Positions 1-7,926 of a DNA stretch of 64,000 nucleotides are shown piece by piece. The stretch comes from Bacteroidaceae bacterium. GTDB lineage: Bacteria; Bacteroidota; Bacteroidia; Bacteroidales; Bacteroidaceae. Location of the stretch: the NCBI GenBank assembly GCA_017555585.1, contig JAFZGA010000003.1:1-64000 (forward strand), written 5' to 3'. The notes beneath the pieces were generated by a model. The model worked only from the letters and a program-made list of their open reading frames with translations. It was not told where the DNA came from and did no database searches. Position numbers and translations under genes: made by a program. The stretch's first letter is position 1. The number at the start of each line of letters is the position of its first letter.

Positions 1-271
1 GCTGCGGAACGCACTACATGCGGCAATTTTGAGAAAATATAATTGCCGCACTACGTTTGAACGGTCCTCGCACAATGGCCGTCAACTGGCAGGGATATAC
101 GTTGTGGTTTTGACAGTGCCGGTTATTTTTAAAGATTACTAATGCTAATGAGGATATTCGAGTAAAACGATAATCGGTTGTCAAAAGATACGTGCAAGCA
201 AATATCAAGATTTTTTCTATACTGATTAACCAAACTTTTTGCATACCCCCCCAGACTTTGCAGGTGAACCT
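1..271. other. Window edge without a confident gene
   Basis: No gene can be assigned here with confidence. An inverted repeat with a 9-base stem (GCGGCAATT at 20-28, AATTGCCGC at 41-49) is present. A plus-strand frame is open from the window edge to a TAA at 140-142 and could be the last 46 codons of a gene that starts outside the window, but its translation shows no recognisable domain. A run of eight C residues lies near 246-253, just downstream of the kinase gene stop codon on the other strand. Confidence 0.3.
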
Positions 272-1867
272 TTATTCTTCCGTTACTTCTTCGAGGTCTC
301 CTATCAGGTTGTAATCCCTCCAGTTGGGATGCTTTTGATATGCTTTGAGTGATGCTGCAGGAACATGAACATTGATGTCGATATAGTTCAGTATTGCAGC
401 TATTGCCGGTGGTGTTGTGGGGTATAGGTATATGTGCTTGAGGTTGCTGCAGTCGAAGAAGGCATAGTCTCCAATCTCTTCTACTGATGCAGGGATGGTT
501 ATCTCTTCGAGGCTTGTACATCTCCAGAATACTCCGCGTTCAATTACCTTCAATGTCGATGGCAGGCTCACTTCCTTAAGCGAACTGCACAGGGCAAAGG
601 CGTCCAATGAGAGTCGTTCTACTCCTTCGGGTATGTAAATCTGTTCCAGTTCATCACATGCGCCAAATGCTCCGGAGCTTATCGTTTTCATCCCGTTGGG
701 GAATTTTATCCTTTTGAGTTTCTTCATGTTGTTGAATGCGCTGCCAAACTCCTTGATGCTGCTGGGCAGTGAGATTGTTATAATTGGCTCGCAGTGGCTG
801 AATGCAGAATCACCTATATGCTCTACACCCTCAGGGATGTAGAGTGATGCCAGTTTCTTCTTTTGAAATGCGTGGTTGGCAATGCTTGTAGTGCGGTATT
901 CCTTGCCACCGATATTGACTTTGTCTGTAATGTATATGTTTCCTTTCTCCCCGTCTCCTCCGGTAATTTCGCATGTGCAGTCTTCATTGGAAAGGATTCT
1001 GTAGTTGATTCCCCTTACAGATGTCGTTTCTATAATATCTGTATTGCTCAGTGTGGTGTAACGGTGAATGCATAGAAGAAGTATCAGTGCCGTATTGAGT
1101 GCCACCCACCCCATTATCCAGTGTTTTGGCCTGCGTCTTCTTATTGCATTCTTCATCTCATCTATCGTCCGGTAACGCTTGCTCTTCTCCTTGTAAAGGC
1201 ACCGTTCCATGATGCTGTAGAACTTACGTGAGTATTTGGTTCCGCTTTTTGCTTGAATGTACTTCATGAGGCATCCCACGGCATAGATGTCGGTGCGTTC
1301 ATCGATATCGCTGTTGTTGCAGTTCCCCAGCTCGGGTGCCGTGAATCCTGCCGTTGTGCCCAGTGAGTCGTTATATGCATTGCTGAAACAGAATCCCAGG
1401 TCTACAATCTTTACATTGTTGCCGACCTGCGTGAGCATTATGTTGTTTGGGCTTATGTCAATGTATGCAATGCCTTTATCGTGGAAAGCCCTTAACCCTT
1501 CCAACAGTTGCAGCATGAATTTCCATAGGTTGCGTTCGTCTGCAAAGTAGCCCTTGTCATCCGTCAGTTTTTCTTCCAGTGTGGAGCCACATACATATTC
1601 CATAATTATGTACAGGCCTTGTTCGTCCTCACATATTCTTTCGTATTTTACGACATGCTCGCTCTGTATCGAATGTCCCAGTTCATATTCCTTGTAGAAG
1701 AGAACGCGGTTGCTATGGTTCTGGTATAGTTCGGGAAGCAACTGTTTCATGAAGTATAGCCGCCCATTCTTCTTTACCTTGTACGATTGCGATGTCTTTC
1801 CTTTTGAGTTTATCAACTCTTTCTCGTCAAAGGTGCTGTTATTGTCGATGAAATCCGATGAAATCAT
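272..1867 (-). CDS. Transmembrane Ser/Thr protein kinase with BspA-type LRR ectodomain
   Basis: This 531-aa protein combines a eukaryotic-like kinase with a leucine-rich-repeat domain. Residues about 15-245 form the kinase: candidate ATP-anchoring K41, catalytic loop D137-I-S-P-N-N142, metal-binding D156-L-G, and A177-P-E179. The glycine-rich loop is poor (only SKGKTSQSY). A basic stretch (RRRR, 243-246) precedes one membrane segment at about 250-268, which places the kinase in the cytoplasm. Residues about 280-525 lie on the periplasmic side: a cap containing GINYRIL, then LRR_5 units such as IPEGVEHIGDSAFSHC, closing with a VPAASLKAY segment typical of BspA ends. The kinase looks active by its residues; its ligand and targets are unknown. 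It lies 21 bases after the 191-aa gene on the same strand, probably in one operon. Confidence 0.85.
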   Translation of the reverse strand: MISSDFIDNNSTFDEKELINSKGKTSQSYKVKKNGRLYFMKQLLPELYQNHSNRVLFYKEYELGHSIQSEHVVKYERICEDEQGLYIIMEYVCGSTLEEKLTDDKGYFADERNLWKFMLQLLEGLRAFHDKGIAYIDISPNNIMLTQVGNNVKIVDLGFCFSNAYNDSLGTTAGFTAPELGNCNNSDIDERTDIYAVGCLMKYIQAKSGTKYSRKFYSIMERCLYKEKSKRYRTIDEMKNAIRRRRPKHWIMGWVALNTALILLLCIHRYTTLSNTDIIETTSVRGINYRILSNEDCTCEITGGDGEKGNIYITDKVNIGGKEYRTTSIANHAFQKKKLASLYIPEGVEHIGDSAFSHCEPIITISLPSSIKEFGSAFNNMKKLKRIKFPNGMKTISSGAFGACDELEQIYIPEGVERLSLDAFALCSSLKEVSLPSTLKVIERGVFWRCTSLEEITIPASVEEIGDYAFFDCSNLKHIYLYPTTPPAIAAILNYIDINVHVPAASLKAYQKHPNWRDYNLIGDLEEVTEE

Positions 1868-1888
1868 ACTGCTCCTGCTTTTGGTTTC

Positions 1889-2464
1889 CTACTTGTCAAG
1901 TATCCTGTACTGTATTCCGTTCTCCTTGCCACATACATATCCGGAGGGTTCTTCGTTGCTGTGGACAAGGCACCTCAGGTATAACGGTTGTCTGTCGACA
2001 AAATTGTAGCACTGGAATGTGTCACCCACCTGTAGCTTGCTGTTCGCCGCTTCAATCACACGGAACATGTCGAACCCCTCGTAGCGTATGACTACGCAAC
2101 GATCGGGGTGCCATTTGAGTTCAATGACTGTGCCCTTGTACAGTGATGCTGTGTTAAGGTTCCTGTTTGGCAAGAAATCGCTCTCTATGCTGCAGTTATC
2201 CTTCATACAGTTTTCGAATACCTCAATGTCGGTATATCCGGCATAAACGGCAAGGACGTTCAGTGTGTTGCGGAATGGCTTCTTTTGCCTCTCCTCGCCA
2301 AGGTAACCCCAGAAACGTTTCAGGGTTACTGGTGCCAGATAAGCCTTCGTCTTGTCCAGAATGCGCGTCGAAAGGTAGTCAAAGTCGCGCGGAGTCTGCA
2401 TTTTCCGTTCTGCCACATGCTCTACCTTCTGTCGTAGCACATCGTATATTTCATCGTTGTTCAT
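1889..2464 (-). CDS. 191-aa protein with putative HTH-like N-terminal domain
   Basis: The N-terminal part (about residues 40-80) carries the pattern TLKRFWGYLG followed by TLNVLAVYAGY, which I recognise from memory as a recurring Bacteroidetes module with helix-turn-helix character. The C-terminal part (about 108-190) contains ELKWHPDRCVVIRYEG and LQVGDTFQC, which looks like a small beta-rich domain. No signal peptide or membrane segment is seen, so it is probably cytoplasmic. It precedes the membrane kinase gene by 21 bases and lies divergent to the BspA gene. A regulatory role for the locus is an inference from position, not shown by the sequence. The exact function is unknown. Confidence 0.7.
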   Translation of the reverse strand: MNNDEIYDVLRQKVEHVAERKMQTPRDFDYLSTRILDKTKAYLAPVTLKRFWGYLGEERQKKPFRNTLNVLAVYAGYTDIEVFENCMKDNCSIESDFLPNRNLNTASLYKGTVIELKWHPDRCVVIRYEGFDMFRVIEAANSKLQVGDTFQCYNFVDRQPLYLRCLVHSNEEPSGYVCGKENGIQYRILDK

Positions 2465-2806
2465 CTCGTTTGTTTTGTGTCGGCTAATTTACCAAAAAAA
2501 GAATATTGTATGGTAGTAAAAACCATAAATAGTCCTACTGGGAGGTAAAAGAACCAAAAAGAACCGGACTGCATGAAGTGCTCACTGCTAATTTTGCAAA
2601 AAAAAGTAAAAATGGATAGTTGTATTGCCATAATCGTATCAAATAATGCTGTGTCTGGCGATTCGAATCATATAGTTGTCAATCAACAGGCATCTGATTT
2701 CGATGATGCTGTAATAATGCAACCGGCAGCTTACAAGAAAATCTTCTTTTCCCTCATATTGTCATTGGATTGTATAATGCGTAAACTCATAAACTTTTAA
2801 ATTTAT
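2465..2806. promoter_or_regulatory. Divergent intergenic region of the kinase/BspA locus
   Basis: This 342-base, AT-rich stretch separates the divergent transcription units. A match to the Bacteroidales -7 box, TAATTTTG at 2589-2596 (plus), would give a leader of about 200 bases for the BspA gene, but no good -33 TTTG lies at the right distance. On the minus strand no clean box is seen. A plus-strand open frame at 2573-2800 has no recognisable domain and I do not call it a gene. Confidence 0.4.
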
Positions 2807-5800
2807 ATGAAACATAATTTTAATTTATTGCTGGTGGCTTTAATGCTGTTGTGCAGCACCGTGGCAACAGCTCATGATTTTAAGGTGGGCGGTATTTATT
2901 ACGAAATTATCTCTTCAACTGATAAAACAGTAGCGGTTACTTATCGAGGAATTCACTGTCAAGAATATTCGGATGAGTATAGTGGCAACGTAACCATACC
3001 TTCTGTTGTTACATACAATGGAACAACATACAGTGTAACCAGCATTGGAGATGAAGCGTTCCAATATTGCGACGGCCTTACGAGCGTGACAATCGGTGAT
3101 GGCGTAACAAGCATTGGAAGTCATGCGTTCTCTAATTGCACCGGCCTTACTAGTATTGAAATCCCGGGCAGCGTAACCAGCATTGACTATTATGCGTTCT
3201 ATGATTGCACAGGACTTACTAGTATTGAAATCCCGGGCAGCGTAACCAGCATTGGAAGTCATGCGTTCTATAATTGCACCGGCCTTACGAGCGTGACAAT
3301 TGGTGATGGCGTAACAAGCATTGGAGGTGATGCGTTCGGTAATTGCACCGGCCTTACTAGTATTGAAATCCCGGGCAGCGTAACCAGCATTGGAGGGTCT
3401 GCGTTCTTTGGTTGCACCGGCCTTACCAGTGTGACCATCGGCAACAGTGTAACCAGCATTGGACAGAGTGCGTTCATGGGTTGCACCGGACTTACTAGTA
3501 TTGAAATCCCGGGCAGCGTAACCAGCATTGACTATTTGGCGTTCTATGGTTGCTCCAGTCTTGCCAGCGTTGTTGTTAATGAAGGCAACACAACTTATGA
3601 TAGCCGTGAAAATTGCAATGCAATAATTGAAACTGCAACAAATAAATTGATTGCCGGTTGTAAAAATACAATTATCCCGGACGGCGTTACAAGCATTAGA
3701 AATGATGCGTTCGGTAAATGCACCGGCCTTACACGCATTGTAATCCCCAACAGCCTCAAAAGCTATGAAACTGGTGCATTCTCTGGTTGCACTGGGCTTA
3801 AGATTGTGATAAATTTTTCTTCGTTCAATTTCAAAAAAGGTGAGGGTATTGCAGAATATGCCGACATGGTTATTAACGCGCCTGATGGTTCAATAGAAGG
3901 CGATTTTGTGTTCTGTGTAATTGACGGCGAAAATATTTTGTGCGCATATCTTGGCAAGGGTGTTGATATGGTGTTACCCGATAATTATAAAGGCGAGAGC
4001 TACGCAATTGGAGATTATGCGTTCTATGGTTGCACAGGGCTTGAAAGTGTTGAAAGTGTTGAAATTCCCAATGGCGTCACAGCCATTGGCGACTATGCGT
4101 TCTATGGTTGCACAGGGCTTGAAAGTGTAACAATCTCTTCCTCGGTTTTGGCTATGAAAAGCAATTCTCTTCCCTCTGGTGTCATAAAGGTAATATTCCT
4201 TGGAAATACTCCGCCAAGATTGCCGAGTGATGAGATTTACAGACCAACTGCAAACATGATTTATGTGTCAAACCGCTCGGTCTACGGCTATGGTACTGAG
4301 TACCCGCAACTGAGTTCTATGTTTGAGGTTGGCGGTGTGAAATATGTTATAACAAGTGCAAAGGAGCGCACTTGCGATGTAATAGACTGTTGCTACGATA
4401 GCCGTGCTGCCAATGTGGCGGTGGATAGTGTGGTTACATACAGGAATATAAAATTGACGGTAAAGAATATAAACGACTATGCATTATACAAGAATAACCA
4501 TATTAAGCAGGCTTATGTGAACAACGATGGCAATGTGGGCACCTACGCTTTCTATGATTGTGACAGTATTGCCGGTGATGTTACTGTTGAGAACAATGGC
4601 GACATTGGCGAGTATGCTTTTTATGATTGCGATGGCTTTTCGGGTAATTTGACTGTAAGCAACAATGGCGACATTGGCGAGTATGCTTTTTATGATTGCG
4701 ATGGTACTATTGAATATGCAAAAATTTCCAACAACGGCAACATTGGCAAATATGCTTTTTATGATTGCGATGGCTTTTCGGGTAATTTGACTGTGAGCAA
4801 CAATGGCGACATTGCTTCATATGCTTTTTCTCATTGCAATGGCATTTTGGGTAATTTGACCGTGAGCAATGACGGCAACATTGGTTCCCGTGCTTTTTCT
4901 GATTGCGGAGGTACTATTGAATATGCAAAAATCTCCAATAACGGCTACGTCGGTTCTTATGCTTTTTATGGTTGCGTAGGTATGGAGAGTGTCGATATAA
5001 CAAGCAATGGTGATATTTACAGTAATGCTTTCCAAGATTGTACCAGTCTGCTAACAGCCAATGTCATGAATAGTGGAAGTATAGGTTCATATGCTTTCGA
5101 GGGGTGTACAACATTGGAAAATCTTGTTTTGGGCGAGAACGTGGGGAGTTTGGGCTCTTACGCCTTTAGCAGTTGTAGCTCTTTAAAGGAGTATGAAGTT
5201 CCAGACTGGATACCATCAATGGGAGAGTATTGCTTCAGCAATTGTATATCGCTAAAGAAAATGGTCGTAGGTACCGGCATTGAGCTGTTGGCAGCGGGAA
5301 CCTTCAAGGACTGTAGCTCGTTGCAGGATATGACAATTGGTGTAAATGTTGAATCCATTGATTACCAAGTGTTCAGTAATTGCACTTCGTTGCCTGTTAT
5401 AAATATACCGCAGGCGACAAAGCATGTCGGTGATTATGCCTTTTTTAAGTGTGGCAGTCTTGCGACAGTGGTGTTTGAGAACCGCGCCGACTCAATTGTG
5501 CTTGGCAGTAACGGCGAGTCTCCGATGTTCAGCTCTTGCCCGCTCGACTCGGTTTATATTGGCGGCAGATTGCAATACAGTACTCGAAATGACAAAGGTT
5601 ATTCGCCTTTCTATGGCAACAGATATTTGAGGAGCGTTACATATAATGATGTGGAAACCACCGTTTATGACAAAGAGTATATGAACTGCACTAACCTACA
5701 GAATGTACATCTTGGCAACGGTCTGAAGGAAATTGGAGCCGAGGCTTTCCGCAATTGCACTGCATTGCCACGGATAAAGACTCCCGATTCTGTTTATACA

Positions 5801-7594
5801 ATGGGAGAATACACTTTTGCCGGTTGTTCTTCACTGAAGAATGTTGTTATAGGAAATGGTACGCAGGCTGTGAACAAGAGCACGTTCCGGGACTGTACAT
5901 CGCTTGTTGATGTCAAGTTAGGTGGCAAGGTGGCTTCTGTCGGAGCAAATGCGTTCAAGAACTGTACTTCGTTGCCTTTGATAAGAATTCCTGCAGCAAC
6001 AATATCAATTGCCGACTCGGTTTTCAATAATTGCGTAAGCCTGAAGAACTTCTTTGCCGAGGATGGCGACAAAACCTTGACAATGGGCATTAACGCCGTT
6101 AGTGTTGAGAGTGGCAAAATTGGTGACATGTGTCCTTTGTTCATTGACTGCCAGCTCGACTCGGTTTATCTTGGACGCAACCTTTCGTATAATAAGAAAC
6201 AGGAGTATGGCTACTCGCCTTTCTACTTTAACAAGACACTGCGTGCTGTGGTTATCGGTGACAAGGTGAAGTCTGTGTTCCCTAATGAGTTCTACCAATG
6301 CAAGAAACTCTATTATGTTTCGGTGGGCAATGGAGTGACATCTGTGGGCGATTGGGCATTCAGTGGCTGTATAAGCCTCGACCATTTCTCATTCGGTACA
6401 GGACTCCAAACCATTGGAACCGAGGCGTTCAGCGACTGCACCGCGGTTACAAAGATTGTGAGCAGTTGTGATGTGCCGCCTGTATGTGGCGACCAGGCAC
6501 TTGCCGACATAAATGTGTGGGATTGTACGCTATATGTTCCCGAGGAGTATATCGATGCCTATTATTTTGCCGACCAGTGGTGTGACTTCTTCTTCATTGA
6601 GGGTGCCGAATATAATCTCAGATTCATTGTTGACGGTGAGGTTTATGTAGAGAATAAGGTAAAGTATAATCAGGAGATAGAATTGCCTGCCGATCCTGTA
6701 AAGGAGGGTTATACATTCCTTGGCTGGAGATATGATGGTGCAGAGCTCCCCGAGAGAATGCCTGCTGCAGATACTGAGTTCAATGCATTGTTCAAGGCTA
6801 ATGACTATACTCTTACCTACATTGTCGATGGTGACGTTTATGAAACGGTAACAGTAGCCTGCGACAGCGAAATAACTCCTGTTGACGCTCCCGAAAAGGA
6901 TGGTTATACATTCAGTCACTGGGAGGGACTGCCAGCAACAATGCCTGCGGGTAACATGGAAGTGACAGCTGTCTACAACGAGATACCTACCAGCGTTACC
7001 ATAACGATTGGCGCGCACGGCAGTACAACATATTGTTCGCAGTACGCTCTCGACTTCAGCAACGTTGAAGGCTTGAATGCTTATGCGGCTACGGGATACA
7101 ATATCAATACAGGTGTAATAACAATGACAAGGGTCATGACAACCAATGCCGCTACCGGTTTGTACCTTAAGGCTGCTCAAGGCACCTATGTGGTTCCTAT
7201 TATTGATTCTGCCGATGACTTCTCCTTGAATATGCTTGCGGGCGTCCTCGAAAAGACTCTTGTAAAGGATGTATCCGAGGACGGCGTTTACGCAAACTAC
7301 CGCTATGTAAGGCCTGCCGGTGAAACGGAGTATATGTTCTACCGCTCTACCGCAGAAGGCGCGAATGTCAGTGCCGGAAAGGCGTATCTGCAGATACCGC
7401 TTGAGTGGTTGCCTCTATCGCCAATGGAAAGCGTACAGTTAAGGTTCGACGATGGCGAGACTACCGGCATCGAGGAGGGTGAAGGTGACGGCAAGACTGA
7501 ATCGTCCATCATATACGACATGAGCGGTCGCGTGGTGATCAACCCTGTGAAAGGTATATATATAGTGAATGGAAAGAAAATTGTTATTAAATAA
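2807..7594 (+). CDS. BspA-like leucine-rich repeat surface protein with T9SS-like tail
   Basis: This 1595-aa protein starts with a signal peptide (residues 1 to about 22, ending TVATA) and a cap (GGIYYEIISS). It then has many 23-residue LRR_5 units of the type VTSIGSHAFSNCTGLTSVTI. A middle block at about 565-745 has a divergent 23-residue unit (NNGDIGEYAFYDCDG) lacking the usual leucine spacing. Two Listeria-Bacteroides (Flg_new) repeats follow at about 1267-1395 (GYTFLGW, GYTFSHW). The protein ends in a tail with IYDMSGRVV and GIYIVNGKKIVIK, like type IX secretion sorting signals. BspA proteins bind host matrix or other bacteria; the ligand here is unknown. Several LRR units are near-identical at DNA level. 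Confidence 0.9.
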   Translation: MKHNFNLLLVALMLLCSTVATAHDFKVGGIYYEIISSTDKTVAVTYRGIHCQEYSDEYSGNVTIPSVVTYNGTTYSVTSIGDEAFQYCDGLTSVTIGDGVTSIGSHAFSNCTGLTSIEIPGSVTSIDYYAFYDCTGLTSIEIPGSVTSIGSHAFYNCTGLTSVTIGDGVTSIGGDAFGNCTGLTSIEIPGSVTSIGGSAFFGCTGLTSVTIGNSVTSIGQSAFMGCTGLTSIEIPGSVTSIDYLAFYGCSSLASVVVNEGNTTYDSRENCNAIIETATNKLIAGCKNTIIPDGVTSIRNDAFGKCTGLTRIVIPNSLKSYETGAFSGCTGLKIVINFSSFNFKKGEGIAEYADMVINAPDGSIEGDFVFCVIDGENILCAYLGKGVDMVLPDNYKGESYAIGDYAFYGCTGLESVESVEIPNGVTAIGDYAFYGCTGLESVTISSSVLAMKSNSLPSGVIKVIFLGNTPPRLPSDEIYRPTANMIYVSNRSVYGYGTEYPQLSSMFEVGGVKYVITSAKERTCDVIDCCYDSRAANVAVDSVVTYRNIKLTVKNINDYALYKNNHIKQAYVNNDGNVGTYAFYDCDSIAGDVTVENNGDIGEYAFYDCDGFSGNLTVSNNGDIGEYAFYDCDGTIEYAKISNNGNIGKYAFYDCDGFSGNLTVSNNGDIASYAFSHCNGILGNLTVSNDGNIGSRAFSDCGGTIEYAKISNNGYVGSYAFYGCVGMESVDITSNGDIYSNAFQDCTSLLTANVMNSGSIGSYAFEGCTTLENLVLGENVGSLGSYAFSSCSSLKEYEVPDWIPSMGEYCFSNCISLKKMVVGTGIELLAAGTFKDCSSLQDMTIGVNVESIDYQVFSNCTSLPVINIPQATKHVGDYAFFKCGSLATVVFENRADSIVLGSNGESPMFSSCPLDSVYIGGRLQYSTRNDKGYSPFYGNRYLRSVTYNDVETTVYDKEYMNCTNLQNVHLGNGLKEIGAEAFRNCTALPRIKTPDSVYTMGEYTFAGCSSLKNVVIGNGTQAVNKSTFRDCTSLVDVKLGGKVASVGANAFKNCTSLPLIRIPAATISIADSVFNNCVSLKNFFAEDGDKTLTMGINAVSVESGKIGDMCPLFIDCQLDSVYLGRNLSYNKKQEYGYSPFYFNKTLRAVVIGDKVKSVFPNEFYQCKKLYYVSVGNGVTSVGDWAFSGCISLDHFSFGTGLQTIGTEAFSDCTAVTKIVSSCDVPPVCGDQALADINVWDCTLYVPEEYIDAYYFADQWCDFFFIEGAEYNLRFIVDGEVYVENKVKYNQEIELPADPVKEGYTFLGWRYDGAELPERMPAADTEFNALFKANDYTLTYIVDGDVYETVTVACDSEITPVDAPEKDGYTFSHWEGLPATMPAGNMEVTAVYNEIPTSVTITIGAHGSTTYCSQYALDFSNVEGLNAYAATGYNINTGVITMTRVMTTNAATGLYLKAAQGTYVVPIIDSADDFSLNMLAGVLEKTLVKDVSEDGVYANYRYVRPAGETEYMFYRSTAEGANVSAGKAYLQIPLEWLPLSPMESVQLRFDDGETTGIEEGEGDGKTESSIIYDMSGRVVINPVKGIYIVNGKKIVIK
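3040..3560 (+). repeat. Near-identical 69-base LRR-coding repeats
   Basis: Inside the BspA gene, DNA blocks with a 69-base spacing recur almost unchanged. The block beginning CTTACTAGTATTGAAATCCC occurs four times, near 3146, 3215, 3353 and 3491, each followed by GGGCAGCGTAACCAGCATTG. A second type, with GGTGATGGCGTAACAAGCATTG, occurs twice. Identity at third codon positions points to recent copying within the gene and would allow changes in repeat number by recombination. Confidence 0.85.
4510..5040 (+). repeat. Second, divergent class of 69-base repeats in the BspA gene
   Basis: From about 4510 to 5040 the coding sequence repeats a unit around GGCGACATTGGCGAGTATGC followed by TTTTTATGATTGCGATGG. 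The encoded unit reads like NNGDIGEYAFYDCDG and keeps the AF..C core of LRR_5 but replaces the hydrophobic strand with N, G, D and S. Neighbouring copies are highly similar in DNA. The period matches that of the upstream LRR units, so this looks like a derived LRR class rather than a separate domain. Confidence 0.7.
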
Positions 7595-7608
7595 GAATAG
7601 ATTAAATC

Positions 7609-7785
7609 ATGATGAAAAAGACGTATTTGAAACCCGGAGCAAATTTTGTTGACATTGAAATTGATCCGGTAATGATTGTTGTTTCAGGTGAGACAACCGG
7701 TGCTGGTACCGGCAGTGGCTCAAGCGACAGCGAGGACGAAGGTGTCGCCAGGAACCGTGGCGAATGGGGCTCGCTCTGGAAGTGA
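7609..7785 (+). CDS. 58-aa small protein downstream of the BspA gene
   Basis: This small frame starts with two ATG codons (7609 and 7612), 14 bases after the BspA stop codon, and ends before a terminator at 7826. The product begins MMKKTYLKPGANFVDIEID, has a short hydrophobic stretch PVMIVVSG, then a Gly/Ser/Asp/Glu-rich part, and ends RGEWGSLWK. Small Bacteroidales proteins starting MKKxYxxP with a variable acidic or glycine-rich end are known to me from memory only as hypothetical proteins. The arrangement (conserved-looking start, low-complexity tail) would fit a small exported or processed peptide, but no function is known. It is very likely cotranscribed with the BspA gene. Confidence 0.65.
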   Translation: MMKKTYLKPGANFVDIEIDPVMIVVSGETTGAGTGSGSSDSEDEGVARNRGEWGSLWK

Positions 7786-7825
7786 AACAGTAGAAGTATT
7801 GTTAATAAGTAATTTTTTTCATTTG

Positions 7826-7858
7826 CTCTCCGGCAGTTTAACTGTCGGGGAGTTTTTT
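7826..7858 (+). terminator. Rho-independent terminator after the BspA/58-aa unit
   Basis: An 11-bp stem (CTCTCCGGCAG / CTGTCGGGGAG, with two G-U pairs) and a 5-base loop are followed by TTTTTT. Confidence 0.85.
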
Positions 7859-7926
7859 GTGATTGCTGGTTTTATAATAAAATTTCCTTTTTTCCGTTAA
7901 CTATAGTAACTGTCAACTTTTGAGTG

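Noticed and set aside
2573..2800. 75-codon plus-strand open frame before the BspA gene
   Set aside because: No signal, domain or good ribosome-binding site; it lies in the likely leader of the BspA transcript and has low-complexity AT-rich content.
6530..7180. 216-codon minus-strand frame
   Set aside because: Antisense to the BspA gene, which has a full domain order.
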